64,000 nt of DNA from Sphingobacterium sp. UBA4616 (GTDB lineage: Bacteria > Bacteroidota > Bacteroidia > Sphingobacteriales > Sphingobacteriaceae): positions 60,230-124,229 of the forward strand of contig DGIS01000034.1 of the NCBI GenBank assembly GCA_002386525.1. Direction: 5' to 3'. The notes under the pieces are model-generated. The model had not been told where the DNA came from, searched no databases, and saw only the letters and a list, made by a program, of their open reading frames with translations. Below, piece by piece: positions 17,139 to 27,600 of the stretch. A program made the translations under genes and the position numbers. How positions within the stretch are numbered: the stretch's first letter is position 1; every line of letters begins with the position of its first letter.

Positions 17139-19892
17139 ATGGGAAAATATTTCATTTTTGGTGGCATATTGACCCTGCTTCTTTTTTGTGGGTGTCAACC
17201 AAAGGTCCAGAAAAAAAAGCAGGTCATCGCTTTTTCGCAGTGTATCGGAAGCGATGCCTGGCGGCAGACCATGCTGGAAGAAATGAAAAGAGAACTTTCC
17301 TTCAACCCTGATATTGACTTTCTTTATCGCGACGCGCATGGCGACAATAATGTGCAGATCAATCAAATTCGTGAATTGGTTAAACAGGATATTGATCTTC
17401 TGATTGTATCGCCCAATGAAGCTGAGCCACTTACCCCAATTGTGGATTCTGTATTCCAGCGGAATATCCCCGTCATCGTAACCGACCGAAAGACGTCTTC
17501 CGGCCAATATAATGCTTATGTAGGTGCCGACAATCTTGCTATCGGAAAATTAGCCGGCCAATATACCCGAACGATTTTACACGGAAAGGGATCGGTCGGT
17601 TTAGTCACGGGTCTATCTGGCACCTCGGCTTCCATAGAACGTGAAAAAGGCTTTATGCAGCAAATTGAAGATGCCGCAACAATTCGGGTCAACGGCGTCA
17701 TTCAAGGCGACTGGGAGAAAAATAAAGCTTATTCCGAAATGCGCAGGCATATCGATCAAATGGCTCAAAATGATATTATCTTTACGCTGAATGATCAGAT
17801 GGCCATGGGTGTAAAAAAAGCATTGGACGAAGCCCAGATCAAAAAAGACATTAAGATCATTGGTGTCGATGCACTTCCTGGACCGGGAAATGGACTCGAA
17901 CAAATTATACAAAACAAGATGTTTGCCTCCATATTGTATCCGACGGGTGGAACAGAAGCCATCCGAACAGCCTTGGCCATTATCAACCACCAAAACTACC
18001 GTCGTGAAAATATTCTTGCCACCGTTGTCATTGATCAAACCAATGCCGAGTTGCTGGCTCTGCAGTCGGATAAGATAAAGCAACAGCAGTATGATATTGA
18101 CAAAAGACAGGAATTTATTACAGAACAGAATAAAATTTATCGCGATCAAAAATCGGTGCTCAATGTTGTGGTTGTGAGTCTGGTGCTGGCGGTTGTCTTT
18201 GGGGGAATTTCCATTGTTGTAATTAAAAGTAACTGGGAAAAGAACAAACACCTGGAAATACAGAATAGCGAGATCCTCGCGCAGCAGAAGCAGATCGTCG
18301 ACATGAACAGCAAAATTCAGCAAGCGGCAGAAATCAAGAATAATTTCTTCACCAATATCTCGCATGAATTCAAAACTCCACTGACGCTAATCATTGCACC
18401 TATCGAAGACCTTCAACTACGGACAGATCTGACCGAAGAGGTAAAAGAACAATTGTCACGCATTAGGCGGAATGCAAAAAAACTACAACGTTTGGTCAGC
18501 GACCTCATTGATATCCACCGTATCAGTAAATCGAAGATTAAACTGCATGCTGCCCTTGTTCAGATTGACCCTTTTATTCAACAGATAACAGCTAGTTTCA
18601 GACCGCTATTTAAGAAAAATAGGATCTCGATCAGTTATGTCAATAAAACGCGCTTGAAAGAAGTCTGGATGGACGAATACCTGATGGAACAAGTCTTATC
18701 CAATCTATTATCCAACGCGATAAAACACACGGCGGCGAGCGGCCGAATCGAAATTATATTGGAGGAAAACAATTTTAAGGACTATTTCTATCTACGCGTG
18801 ATGGATAATGGTTTGGGGATTGCCCCTAGCGATATTGAGCATATTTTTGATCCTTTTTATCAGGGCGCAAGTAGTCGTGATGGTTCCGGAATCGGCCTAG
18901 CCTACAGCAAACAGATTGTCGAACTGCATCATGGCCAAATCACGGTGAGCAGCAAAACTGGTCACGGCTCAATCTTTACCCTTCGCTTGCCCATTGGAAA
19001 TAATCATTATGAACCTGCCGAACTCGTTAAATTCGATAACGCAGAAAAGTCACCGATGCAGCAACAGGATATACTGGACACTACACGAACGGTGAAAGAC
19101 AACAATCTTTCTTTTCGGTCCAACACGTCAAAAAGCATTATGGTGGTCGAAGACGATGATGAAATCAGAGATTATCTTCGTTCGCTATTGGAGGGGGATT
19201 ACAATCTGTTTCTAGCAAAAGATGTCCAACAAGCCAATAGCATGATGAAGACTCATTTTCCAGATTTAGTCATTACGGATATCATGCTTCCTGATGGTAG
19301 CGGTATGGATATTCTAAAAGATATCAAAGCATTTTATCAGACCGCACATATTCCCGTTATTTTACTGAGTGCACTTGCCAATGAAGAAACTATGATGGAG
19401 GGAAATAAATTGATGGCCGATGACTATATCGCTAAACCATTCCATGCTGAATTACTTCGGATACGCATTTCAAACATCCTCCAGTCACGTCATCAGCTTA
19501 AAGAAAAATACAGCAGCAATGTGGAACAGTTTGATAACGCACAAGCTGAGCAAGTCAATGAGAACGACAAACGCTTTCTGAATAACTTAGCTGCGATTGT
19601 CGAATCCAAGCTATCAGACCAGCGACTGAGTGTCGACGGTATTGCCGGCGACCTCCATCTATCTCGCGTGCAGCTCTACCGTAAAGTCAAACATTTACTC
19701 GACTGCAGTGTCAGTGAATATATTATTGAGCGAAGATTGAAGAAAGCGAAGAGCCTCATCGCTGAGGGGCTAACCATCAACGAAATATTTAGCAGTGTCG
19801 GCTTTTCCTCGGCATCTTATTTCGCTTCGGCCTTTAAAAGGAAATATGGTCAATCTCCAAGTGCTTTCAAAAAAGAACTCGACAAAAAATAG
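17139..19892 (+). CDS. hybrid two-component sensor/regulator with periplasmic sugar-binding domain
   Basis: This 917-residue one-protein signalling system begins with a signal or anchor sequence (1-20, LLLFCGC). Residues about 30-315 form a type-I periplasmic sugar-binding domain (VIAFSQCIGSDAWRQTM, LIVSPNEAEPLTPIVD, IIGVDALPGPGNG). A transmembrane helix lies at about 340-365, a coiled coil follows, then a histidine kinase (ISHEFKTPLT with His409; N-box LSNLLSNAIKHT; GSGIGLAYSKQIVELHHG). Next come a receiver domain (TDIMLPDGSG with Asp714) and an AraC helix-turn-helix (about 825-915). The same architecture is known for the Bacteroides fructan regulator BT1754, whose sensor binds fructose. Divergence from the fructose porter operon supports that role here. 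Confidence 0.92.
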   Translation: MGKYFIFGGILTLLLFCGCQPKVQKKKQVIAFSQCIGSDAWRQTMLEEMKRELSFNPDIDFLYRDAHGDNNVQINQIRELVKQDIDLLIVSPNEAEPLTPIVDSVFQRNIPVIVTDRKTSSGQYNAYVGADNLAIGKLAGQYTRTILHGKGSVGLVTGLSGTSASIEREKGFMQQIEDAATIRVNGVIQGDWEKNKAYSEMRRHIDQMAQNDIIFTLNDQMAMGVKKALDEAQIKKDIKIIGVDALPGPGNGLEQIIQNKMFASILYPTGGTEAIRTALAIINHQNYRRENILATVVIDQTNAELLALQSDKIKQQQYDIDKRQEFITEQNKIYRDQKSVLNVVVVSLVLAVVFGGISIVVIKSNWEKNKHLEIQNSEILAQQKQIVDMNSKIQQAAEIKNNFFTNISHEFKTPLTLIIAPIEDLQLRTDLTEEVKEQLSRIRRNAKKLQRLVSDLIDIHRISKSKIKLHAALVQIDPFIQQITASFRPLFKKNRISISYVNKTRLKEVWMDEYLMEQVLSNLLSNAIKHTAASGRIEIILEENNFKDYFYLRVMDNGLGIAPSDIEHIFDPFYQGASSRDGSGIGLAYSKQIVELHHGQITVSSKTGHGSIFTLRLPIGNNHYEPAELVKFDNAEKSPMQQQDILDTTRTVKDNNLSFRSNTSKSIMVVEDDDEIRDYLRSLLEGDYNLFLAKDVQQANSMMKTHFPDLVITDIMLPDGSGMDILKDIKAFYQTAHIPVILLSALANEETMMEGNKLMADDYIAKPFHAELLRIRISNILQSRHQLKEKYSSNVEQFDNAQAEQVNENDKRFLNNLAAIVESKLSDQRLSVDGIAGDLHLSRVQLYRKVKHLLDCSVSEYIIERRLKKAKSLIAEGLTINEIFSSVGFSSASYFASAFKRKYGQSPSAFKKELDKK

Positions 19893-20000
19893 CAGATCAT
19901 TGCGTAGAAACGTACAACAACGATCCAGTTGCTTTTCATATAATAAACGCGTTTGACTTTCAGTTCAAAAGTTTCGTATCATTGTTTAACATATTGCCTA

Positions 20001-20015
20001 CTTGCTTGCTTGCTT
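20001..20015. repeat. short TTGC tetranucleotide repeat
   Basis: Three tandem TTGC units (20002-20013) sit between two convergent genes. The same unit appears five or more times at the right edge of the window. Confidence 0.6.
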
Positions 20016-20048
20016 ATTTCTAAAATATAGATTTAGAAAAAAACAGTG

Positions 20049-22310
20049 TTACTCTGCTATTCCCCAATTTCGATTTGCTTTATCTCCCATCACTAACTCC
20101 AATGAGCCTCCTTTTAATAGGTCCGAATGGCTCAACTTCGCAACATTCAGCTCTTTTCCATTCAATTTGGCCGACTGAATGTATTTGTTTCTTGCTGATG
20201 CATTTTTGCCTATAATAACAAAAGACTTACCATTTGGAAGCTGTATGCTGACCTTCTGGAAAAATGGAGATCCAATGCTGTAGGACGTCAAACCTGGCGT
20301 AACCGGATAGAAGCCCATTTGCGAAAAGACGACAAAAGCTGACATTCCACCACCGTCTTCATCTCCCGGTACCCCCATTAAATCGTTTCTAAACCATTCA
20401 CCAATAAGCTTGCGGATCCTTTTCTGTGTCATCCAAGGTTGTCCGGCATAATTATATAGATAAGGAATATGCAAAGCCGGCTCGTTCGCCATAGAAAATT
20501 GTCCGACATTTCCCGTGTGATCTGGAAGCTGTGCATAAAAGTCAAACTTTGAACGCCCCAAAGGCTGCTGGAACATCTCATCAAGGTACTTGACAAAAGA
20601 TTCGTTCCCACCCATCAGTTTGATCAGATCGGGAATATTATGCTGCACATCCCAGCGGTAGATCCAGGCATTGTTTTCACCGTAATATTCCCGTGCTCCC
20701 TGTCCGCCAGAAAATACATAGTCAAAAGGCATGATAAAATTTCCCTTGTCATCTTTAGGATGAAAAAACTTGGTCTGCTCGTTGAAAAGATTTCTATAGT
20801 TGAAAGACTGCTTCATAAAAAGCTCATAGTCATCCTGTATACCCAATTCTTGAGCAAGCTGTGCCAAACACCATAAGTCGTAAGAGGTTCCCAAGGTGAC
20901 AGCGACAGGCTGTCTCCGTTCAAAACCGTTTACTTCTGGTATGGTTTCTTTTTCACCCGGGTACAACGCCGGGATATATCCTTTCTCTTTAAAAAATAGG
21001 TCTAATTTACCTGCGGGCTTACCCGACCAGGGGGCCAATGTTTTTTCGGTAATCGCACCTTTAGCAGCCAGATAGGCTTTCTTAATATCAAAATTACGCA
21101 CTCCTTTGCGGTAAGCGTCCAACAAAGTGGCTACGCCATGATTGGAATTCATCCGCCTACTATCGCCCGTAATCTCAGGAAAAGTGGGCAACCAAGGCTG
21201 TTCCATTTGCTCCGACATTCGGACAAAAGAATGCAGGATCATGGATTCTGTGCCCGGATCCAATAATACTCGCAAGGGATGATGTGCCCGATACGAGTCC
21301 CAAATCCAGTCATCGGTAAAAAAAGGTTTGCCCTCATCCTGATGTACCTTGCCGTCAAACGCACTATAATAACGACCATCTTCAGAAATATTGACAGGGC
21401 GTTCGTAGCTGCGGTATAAAGACGTATAAAACACATGCTTATTGGATTCATTGCCGTCTTCCACAGCAATTTTACCTAAGGCATCGTTCCATATTTTACG
21501 CCCTTTATCAGCAAGCTTCTGCTGATCAAAATCGCTGATTTCACGCTTTAAATTGGCTTTTGCTTGTGCGACATCAATAAATGAAACACCATATTTCATG
21601 CGCAAGCTAGTGCCGGCCTGATTAAACTCCAATATCATACACGAATTCTTACCGGCAGCTTCTGTTGCATTTTCAAGTTGTTGGCCCTGCAGTCGCTTCA
21701 CCGCAACAGGATTGGACTCGGGAATAGCATAAATATACACACGGGTACCATTTCCAATATCCTGTACCCCCGAAAGTCCCTCGCCATCCCATTGAAGTTT
21801 TCCCTGCTGCGAGTTGAACTGAAGGTATTTTGTCGAGGTGTAGGGAAAAGTAAAGGTATAAAGTCCCGACTGGTGCGACAGCGCATAGTCTACCTGAATT
21901 TGCTCTTGATCCAAGAACACGGAATAGGCATACGGATGGATTTCCTCTTGATCGTAACTGTACAATTGTACCGGTTTCAAACTATCCGGCAATTTAACCA
22001 TTGCACTGAGGTTGAAAGCCGATTTACCACGATGGCTGGTGACGATCAGCGGCAAACCATATAGGCGGTCTGACGTATAGTCTCCTCGCTCGGGATAAAT
22101 ACGCAGCAGGCTGTTAGGCAGATGAACGGTCGGATAGGTCGGCACCAATAAATGGCTAATATTTCCCATGTACGGATTGACATAGTCCACATAATCTTTC
22201 GTCATTTTACCTTGGGAAAAACCTTTTAGCATACTGAACGAAAGAAAAGAACAGCAACATATTGTACGTAACAAGGTATTGGTTTTACGTTTGATATTTT
22301 TCGTTAACAT
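20049..22310 (-). CDS. GH92 alpha-mannosidase
   Basis: The start is ATG 22310 (753 residues); a TTG three codons earlier is less likely. A signal peptide spans about 1-33 (ending KGFSQ). GH92 features are the N-terminal beta-sandwich beginning DYVDYVNPYMGN, the (alpha/alpha)6 domain with FFTDDWIWDSYRAHHPL, and the signature GDEDGGGMSAFVVFSQMGFYPVTPG near the C-terminus. Members are calcium-dependent exo-alpha-mannosidases acting on N-glycans or yeast mannan. The gene stands alone, convergent with the hybrid sensor and 625 bp from the divergent sigma gene, so no operon partner shows its substrate. Length is typical of the family. Confidence 0.92.
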   Translation of the reverse strand: MLTKNIKRKTNTLLRTICCCSFLSFSMLKGFSQGKMTKDYVDYVNPYMGNISHLLVPTYPTVHLPNSLLRIYPERGDYTSDRLYGLPLIVTSHRGKSAFNLSAMVKLPDSLKPVQLYSYDQEEIHPYAYSVFLDQEQIQVDYALSHQSGLYTFTFPYTSTKYLQFNSQQGKLQWDGEGLSGVQDIGNGTRVYIYAIPESNPVAVKRLQGQQLENATEAAGKNSCMILEFNQAGTSLRMKYGVSFIDVAQAKANLKREISDFDQQKLADKGRKIWNDALGKIAVEDGNESNKHVFYTSLYRSYERPVNISEDGRYYSAFDGKVHQDEGKPFFTDDWIWDSYRAHHPLRVLLDPGTESMILHSFVRMSEQMEQPWLPTFPEITGDSRRMNSNHGVATLLDAYRKGVRNFDIKKAYLAAKGAITEKTLAPWSGKPAGKLDLFFKEKGYIPALYPGEKETIPEVNGFERRQPVAVTLGTSYDLWCLAQLAQELGIQDDYELFMKQSFNYRNLFNEQTKFFHPKDDKGNFIMPFDYVFSGGQGAREYYGENNAWIYRWDVQHNIPDLIKLMGGNESFVKYLDEMFQQPLGRSKFDFYAQLPDHTGNVGQFSMANEPALHIPYLYNYAGQPWMTQKRIRKLIGEWFRNDLMGVPGDEDGGGMSAFVVFSQMGFYPVTPGLTSYSIGSPFFQKVSIQLPNGKSFVIIGKNASARNKYIQSAKLNGKELNVAKLSHSDLLKGGSLELVMGDKANRNWGIAE

Positions 22311-22935
22311 TTTAAACAATTGAATATTTGATGGTTTAAGAGCAAAACAGTGTTCCGCCCTTAAAGTTAATTGTTTTTTGTTAACATATCATCTCCGCTT
22401 CAGCGATTATTTAACACCTAATAACAAGCGCGTATCTTGACCTTTGAAATTTTGTGAGATTTTAAATTCGAAAGGTGGGTATCAAAACAGAATTTTTATT
22501 GTAATCTATTAAATAAACTATGTAAAATTCAGGCAACCGTTACAAATAAATGCTTATTTAATAATTTATTCGAAAAATTGAAAGTGAATTTTATTTTAGT
22601 TTTATTCAACCTAATTTTGATATCAATACAAACTAAAGACCAATTTGTTATGAATATAAACCCTCCTAAACATGTCAGTTGTTTTAACCGTCATTGTTGA
22701 TGTCACGGATAAAAACTTACAAAGGCGGCTTTTTTGTGATAATCAAAAAAAAATGATCGCTAAGGTGTATTAAAGGCGTCAAATCACTCCAAACTAATGG
22801 TCACTACATTGATTATAACTAAGTAAAAAATACCGATACAGCTTGTCCTTATATAATTAAATCAGTATAATTGAAAAAAGTAAGTTCCTTTAAAAGCTGT
22901 GGCTCGGAGGAACTCAGCTTCACACTTCAAATGTC
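22311..22935. other. long divergent intergenic region
   Basis: These 625 bp hold no open frame or RNA gene I can support. They are AT-rich and should carry the promoters of the GH92 gene (left) and the sigma gene (right). The only structure noticed is the pair of overlapping inverted repeats at 22883-22920. Confidence 0.6.
22883..22920 (+). promoter_or_regulatory. overlapping alternative hairpins before the sigma gene
   Basis: AGTTCCT (22883-22889) can pair with AGGAACT (22908-22914), and AAGCTG (22894-22899) with CAGCTT (22915-22920). The two stems cross, so they would exclude each other in the transcript. They end 15 nt before the start codon. A switch role is only inferred. Confidence 0.35.
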
Positions 22936-23526
22936 ATGAAAAACGATAAATATGCATCTCACAATGACGAACGCCTATTGATTGGGCTGAGAGAAGGCGA
23001 TTTAGCGGCTTTCAACATTTTATATCATAAATATTGGTCAGTACTGTTAGATGAATCGTATAAAAGGCTTGAGGACCTAGCTTCCTGTGAGGAAATTGTA
23101 CAAGACATATTTATCGACCTTTGGAAACACTGCTCTAATAGAGAAATCCACAATGTGGAAGCCTACCTTTTCACCTGCATGAAATACAAAGTCTTCGAAA
23201 CATATAAAAAAAATAGACGAAGAACAGTACTTATTGAAGAAAATCCCTCATACTACCAAAGACAAGATGGTACCGAGGGAGACCTGTACGACGAAAAGGA
23301 TCTAAAATCTTTGATTGAACAATGGGTAGCCAATCTTCCGCAAAAAAGAAAAGAAATCTTTAAAATGCGGTATCTCGACGGACTCACCACAAAAGAAATC
23401 AGCGATCTAACGGAAACCTCCCAAAATACAGTCCAAAATCATCTCGGTGTGTCAATACACAAACTAAAGAAACTTGTTATGCAGCATTTTCTGACACTTC
23501 TTTTAATTTTATTCAACTGTAAATAA
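22936..23526 (+). CDS. RNA polymerase ECF-type sigma factor
   Basis: This 196-residue protein has sigma region 2 (AFNILYHKYWSVLLDESYKRL, then SCEEIVQDIFIDLWKHC, about 25-75) and region 4 (LTTKEISDLTETSQNTVQNHLGVSIHKLKK, about 152-181). It begins the plus-strand series sigma-fecR-susC-susD-thioredoxin and should control that locus, released by the FecR protein 83 bp downstream. It differs clearly in sequence from the sigma factor at 12000-12599. Confidence 0.93.
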   Translation: MKNDKYASHNDERLLIGLREGDLAAFNILYHKYWSVLLDESYKRLEDLASCEEIVQDIFIDLWKHCSNREIHNVEAYLFTCMKYKVFETYKKNRRRTVLIEENPSYYQRQDGTEGDLYDEKDLKSLIEQWVANLPQKRKEIFKMRYLDGLTTKEISDLTETSQNTVQNHLGVSIHKLKKLVMQHFLTLLLILFNCK

Positions 23527-23609
23527 GCAACTTACAAACAAACCAAGATTTGCACTAGTACATATTACCCCCTCAGGGACACTATTGTAGTGAACATTGT
23601 ACTCATCCT

Positions 23610-24626
23610 ATGCAATATCCTAACCAAGAGCTTGAAAAGCTCATTGACAAATACTTAAAGGGCGAAGCCAATTCGCAAGAGATCGACACCGTAGAGCGCT
23701 TTTTCGATTCATTCTCATCACGGCCGAGTTTTCTCAAAACACTTCCTGAAGAAGTGCAGCACGCCTTAAAAAATCGTATTCATAGCGGTATCATGGCTAG
23801 ATTACCGGTTAGAAAGAAACGCTCTTTCAGTTTATCTCAAATTGCCGCCGCCGCTGCCGTCTTGTGTATTGCATTTGCTGGTGTATATTTATACAAAACA
23901 AAAACGCCCAACAATCAAGAGGTCACCCTATCGAATGGACAACAGCGTCAAATTGTATTACAAGATGGAACAAAAGTTACACTCAATGCCTCAAGCAAAA
24001 TAATATATCCTGCTTCATTCAAAGACTCAAGCACACGCGAAGTGACTTTAATCGGGGAAGCATTTTTCGATGTCACAAAAGATCCTGCTAAACCTTTCCT
24101 TATTCATACACCGAGAATGGAAATCAGTGTCTTGGGGACTGCCTTCAATGTACGTGATTATGCGGAAGAAAATGATGCCGAAACAGCTTTAGTGCGTGGT
24201 AAGGTATCGATTTGGAAAACAGGAGCCAACGCCCGGAAATTCATTTTAAAACCTAAACAAAAATTTGTTATCACAAAAACAGCTGAATCCAGACAGGCAT
24301 CTTCCTCCAGCGTCCATAAATCTGTAGCGACTCCTGTGTCCATAGCTATCCAGCCATTCGCTATTGCTGAAAATGATGGGTCTGCTCTAGAAACTGAATG
24401 GTTATTAAACCGTATGACAATCCAAGAGGAGAGATTACTTGATATCGCATTGAAACTAGAACGCATGTACGGGGTGGAGATTAAAATTACAAATCAAGCA
24501 ATTGCCAGCAAACGCTACTCAGCGACATTCGAAAACGAACAACTCGAAAATATTCTTAAAGCATTACAAACTGTCAACTACTTTCAAATTAAGAAAACGG
24601 GGAAAAATCAATTAGAATTATTTTAA
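23610..24626 (+). CDS. FecR-family anti-sigma factor/signal transducer
   Basis: This 338-residue protein has an N-terminal cytoplasmic part (LEKLIDKYLKGEANSQEID), one transmembrane helix (about 74-92, IAAAAAVLCIAFAGVYLY), and a periplasmic FecR domain (TLSNGQQRQIVLQDGTKVTLNASSKIIYP, LIGEAFFDVTKDPAKPF) ending in a secretin/STN-like C-terminus (MYGVEIKITNQAI). It pairs with the sigma factor upstream and with the STN domain of the SusC protein that starts 23 bp downstream. Confidence 0.92.
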   Translation: MQYPNQELEKLIDKYLKGEANSQEIDTVERFFDSFSSRPSFLKTLPEEVQHALKNRIHSGIMARLPVRKKRSFSLSQIAAAAAVLCIAFAGVYLYKTKTPNNQEVTLSNGQQRQIVLQDGTKVTLNASSKIIYPASFKDSSTREVTLIGEAFFDVTKDPAKPFLIHTPRMEISVLGTAFNVRDYAEENDAETALVRGKVSIWKTGANARKFILKPKQKFVITKTAESRQASSSSVHKSVATPVSIAIQPFAIAENDGSALETEWLLNRMTIQEERLLDIALKLERMYGVEIKITNQAIASKRYSATFENEQLENILKALQTVNYFQIKKTGKNQLELF

Positions 24627-24649
24627 AAATATCAACCTATATAACTCAC

Positions 24650-27600
24650 ATGATCAAAACAAAACCCAAATTTAGAAAAGAGTCGCGATTAGCGCTACTG
24701 CTTGTTTGCCTCAGCACCTTGCACGTACAAAGCTTTGCCTATTCTCAAACTGAAAAAATCGATGTTTCCATCCAGGGCGGAAAGCTTGAAGATGTTTTTC
24801 AAACCATCAACGCGAAGAGCAAATACAAAATGTTCTTTAGCAAATCGATCTTACCTGACGCCAAGGTCAATATTGTTGGAAAGAAAATCAGTGTGAAAGA
24901 TATTCTTTCCCAATCGCTTGCTGGAAGCAACTTAACATGGGAACTATTGGACAACAATATTATCGCTGTAAAGGAAAAACAACAAAATCAACGACAAATA
25001 GCAGGACAAGTAGTCAACGAAAATGGAACGCCATTAGCAGGTGTCTCTGTGATCATTAAGGACTGGCAAAAAGCAGAATACCGCACCATGCAAACGAGTA
25101 CAGCGACCGATGTTAATGGACAATGGGGACTGCGTATTCCAAATGACGATGTTATTATTACTTTTTCTTTTATAGGGTATCAAAAGGTCGAAATTCCAGC
25201 AAAACAGCTTATTGCGAGTCCTACACCGATCAAACTTAAGCCTGAAGAAGGTAGTTTGGAAGAAGTCGTTGTCATTGGCTATGGCACAACAACACGCCGA
25301 CTGAATACCGGCTCGGTTGCCTCAATCACAGCGAAAGATATTACTTCGCAACCGGTAAGTAATCCACTCGCTGCCCTATCCGGAAGATTGTCCGGGGTAT
25401 TAATCGCTCAAAACAACGGTATACCCGGAAGTGCCGTTCAGATCCAGATCAGAAATCAGGCTTCATTAAGCGGTACGACCTCTGGATCCATTCCGCTGTA
25501 CGTTATTGATGGGGTTCCATTTACCAACTTTAACGGCGGACAACCTGCTACTGATAACCTCAATTCATTTGGGATATCAGCTTCTTCGGGGGGATTAAGT
25601 CCGTTCAGTATGATTAACCCGGCGGATATCGAGCGAATCGATGTGTTGAAAGATGCCGATGCCACCGCGATCTACGGTAGTCGGGGCGCAAATGGAGTGG
25701 TCTTGATTACGACAAAAAAGGGATCTGCAGGCCGCACCCGTATTGGTGTCAACTTCAATACTGGATTTACTGAGGTCAACCGCTTTATCCCCATGTTAAA
25801 CCTAGAACAATATCTGACCTTAAGAAAAGAGGCTTTCGCCAATGCTGGCGTGACACCTACTGCCGACAATGCGCCAGATCTTATGTTATGGGATCAAAAC
25901 AAATCGACGGATTGGCAGAAAATGCTGATTGGAAATAAAGGCCATATCACCGACGTTCAAGCGAATATGTCTGGCGGAAACGAGTCCACACGGTTTTTCT
26001 TCAACTCGGGATATAGACGCGAAAGTACCGTATTTTATGGAGACAGTAAAAATAGCCGCTTTACCTCCCGCCTAAATTTGGATCACACCTCTTCCGATAA
26101 AAAGTTTAATGCCGCTTTATCGGTTAGCTATGCCAATGATAATTCGGATATGCCTTCGTCGGATGTGACATCACTCTACAATCTGGCCCCCAATTATCCC
26201 ATTTATGGCGACAATGGAAAATACTACTGGTTACCATCAACGACATTTATTGATAATCCGATCGCCTTGCTCGAACGGAAATACTTTGGCAATACCAATA
26301 ACCTGATCTCCAATGCCAACTTGAGTTATAAAATCATACCAGGATTAACGGCAAAAGCAAATTTTGGTTACACCATCACCCAATTGAACCAAAATAATCA
26401 ACGCCCAATTACGTCATTAAATAATACAGTCACTAACCCGCTTGGTGCTTCCAGCTTTTCCAATACAAAGGCCGAAAATTGGATTATTGAACCGACACTG
26501 GATTATGTGAAAAATGTAGGTGAGGGTAGATTGACGGCATTGATCGGAACAAGCTTTCAACAGAACTCATCACGCTCGCAGACCACCAATGGTTCCAATT
26601 ATTCAAACGATGCTCTTTTAGGTTCGCTTGGAGCCGCAGGACAATTTACAGCAAGTAACAACCTGGTTTATTATAAATACAATGCAGTATTCGGAAAAGT
26701 AAATTACGACTGGAAAGGGAAATATTTGTTTAATGGAACTTTCAGAAGGGACGGTTCATCTCGCTTCGGCCCTAAAAATAGATTCGGAAATTTCGGCGCA
26801 ATTGGATTAGGTTGGGTTTTTGTAAAAGAGGACTTTGTGCAGGATAACCTGCAATTTTTAAGCTTTGGTAAGTTGAGGGCAAGTTATGGAACAACTGGTA
26901 ACGACCAGATTTCAAATTACCTGTACCTCCCGCTATACTCATCAGTAACGCCCTACCTTAACAATCCTTCCATGAACGTGGGGTCGCTTCCGAATGAATA
27001 CATTAAATGGGAAACGACCAAAAAATTGGAATTTGCAATCGATCTGGGCTTCTTAAAGGATCGAATTTTGTTTACAGGAAACTTTTTCAGGAATCGCTCT
27101 TCCGACCAGATCACCGATTTAGTTTTGAGCACCCAAACAGGTTACAATAGTTACAAAGAAAACTTACCCGCTTTGATCCAAAATACAGGTTTGGAATTGG
27201 AACTAAATACCACCAATGTAACCAATGAAAATTTTACATGGAAAACATCGGCAAACTTTACATTTTATAAAAACAAACTTGTCGAATTTCCTGGAATTGA
27301 AAACACCTTCTATGCAAGTAGTTTCTTGGTGGGTGAGCCGCTCAATATGATCCGTTTGTACCACTATCAAGGTGTCGACCCGGCAACAGGAAGAGCAATC
27401 TTTGAGGATCGTGACGGTGATGGAGCTATGACTGCTAATGACCTATATGTTGCTGACTTAGGTACGCCATTCTATGGCGGATTTAACAATACCTTTTCTT
27501 ACAAAGGCTTTGAACTTGGTGTATTCTTTCAATTTAATCACCGGTTTGGCTTAACCAAAATCCTCAACTCAAGACCTGGGGCTTTGGTCAACCAAAACGA

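Noticed and set aside
17613..18365. 250-codon open frame antisense to the hybrid sensor
   Set aside because: It overlaps a well-supported multidomain gene and its translation has no recognised feature.
22883..22920. H-type pseudoknot in the sigma leader
   Set aside because: The two stems cross with no bases between the second strands, so there is no loop to span stem 1; mutually exclusive hairpins are more likely.
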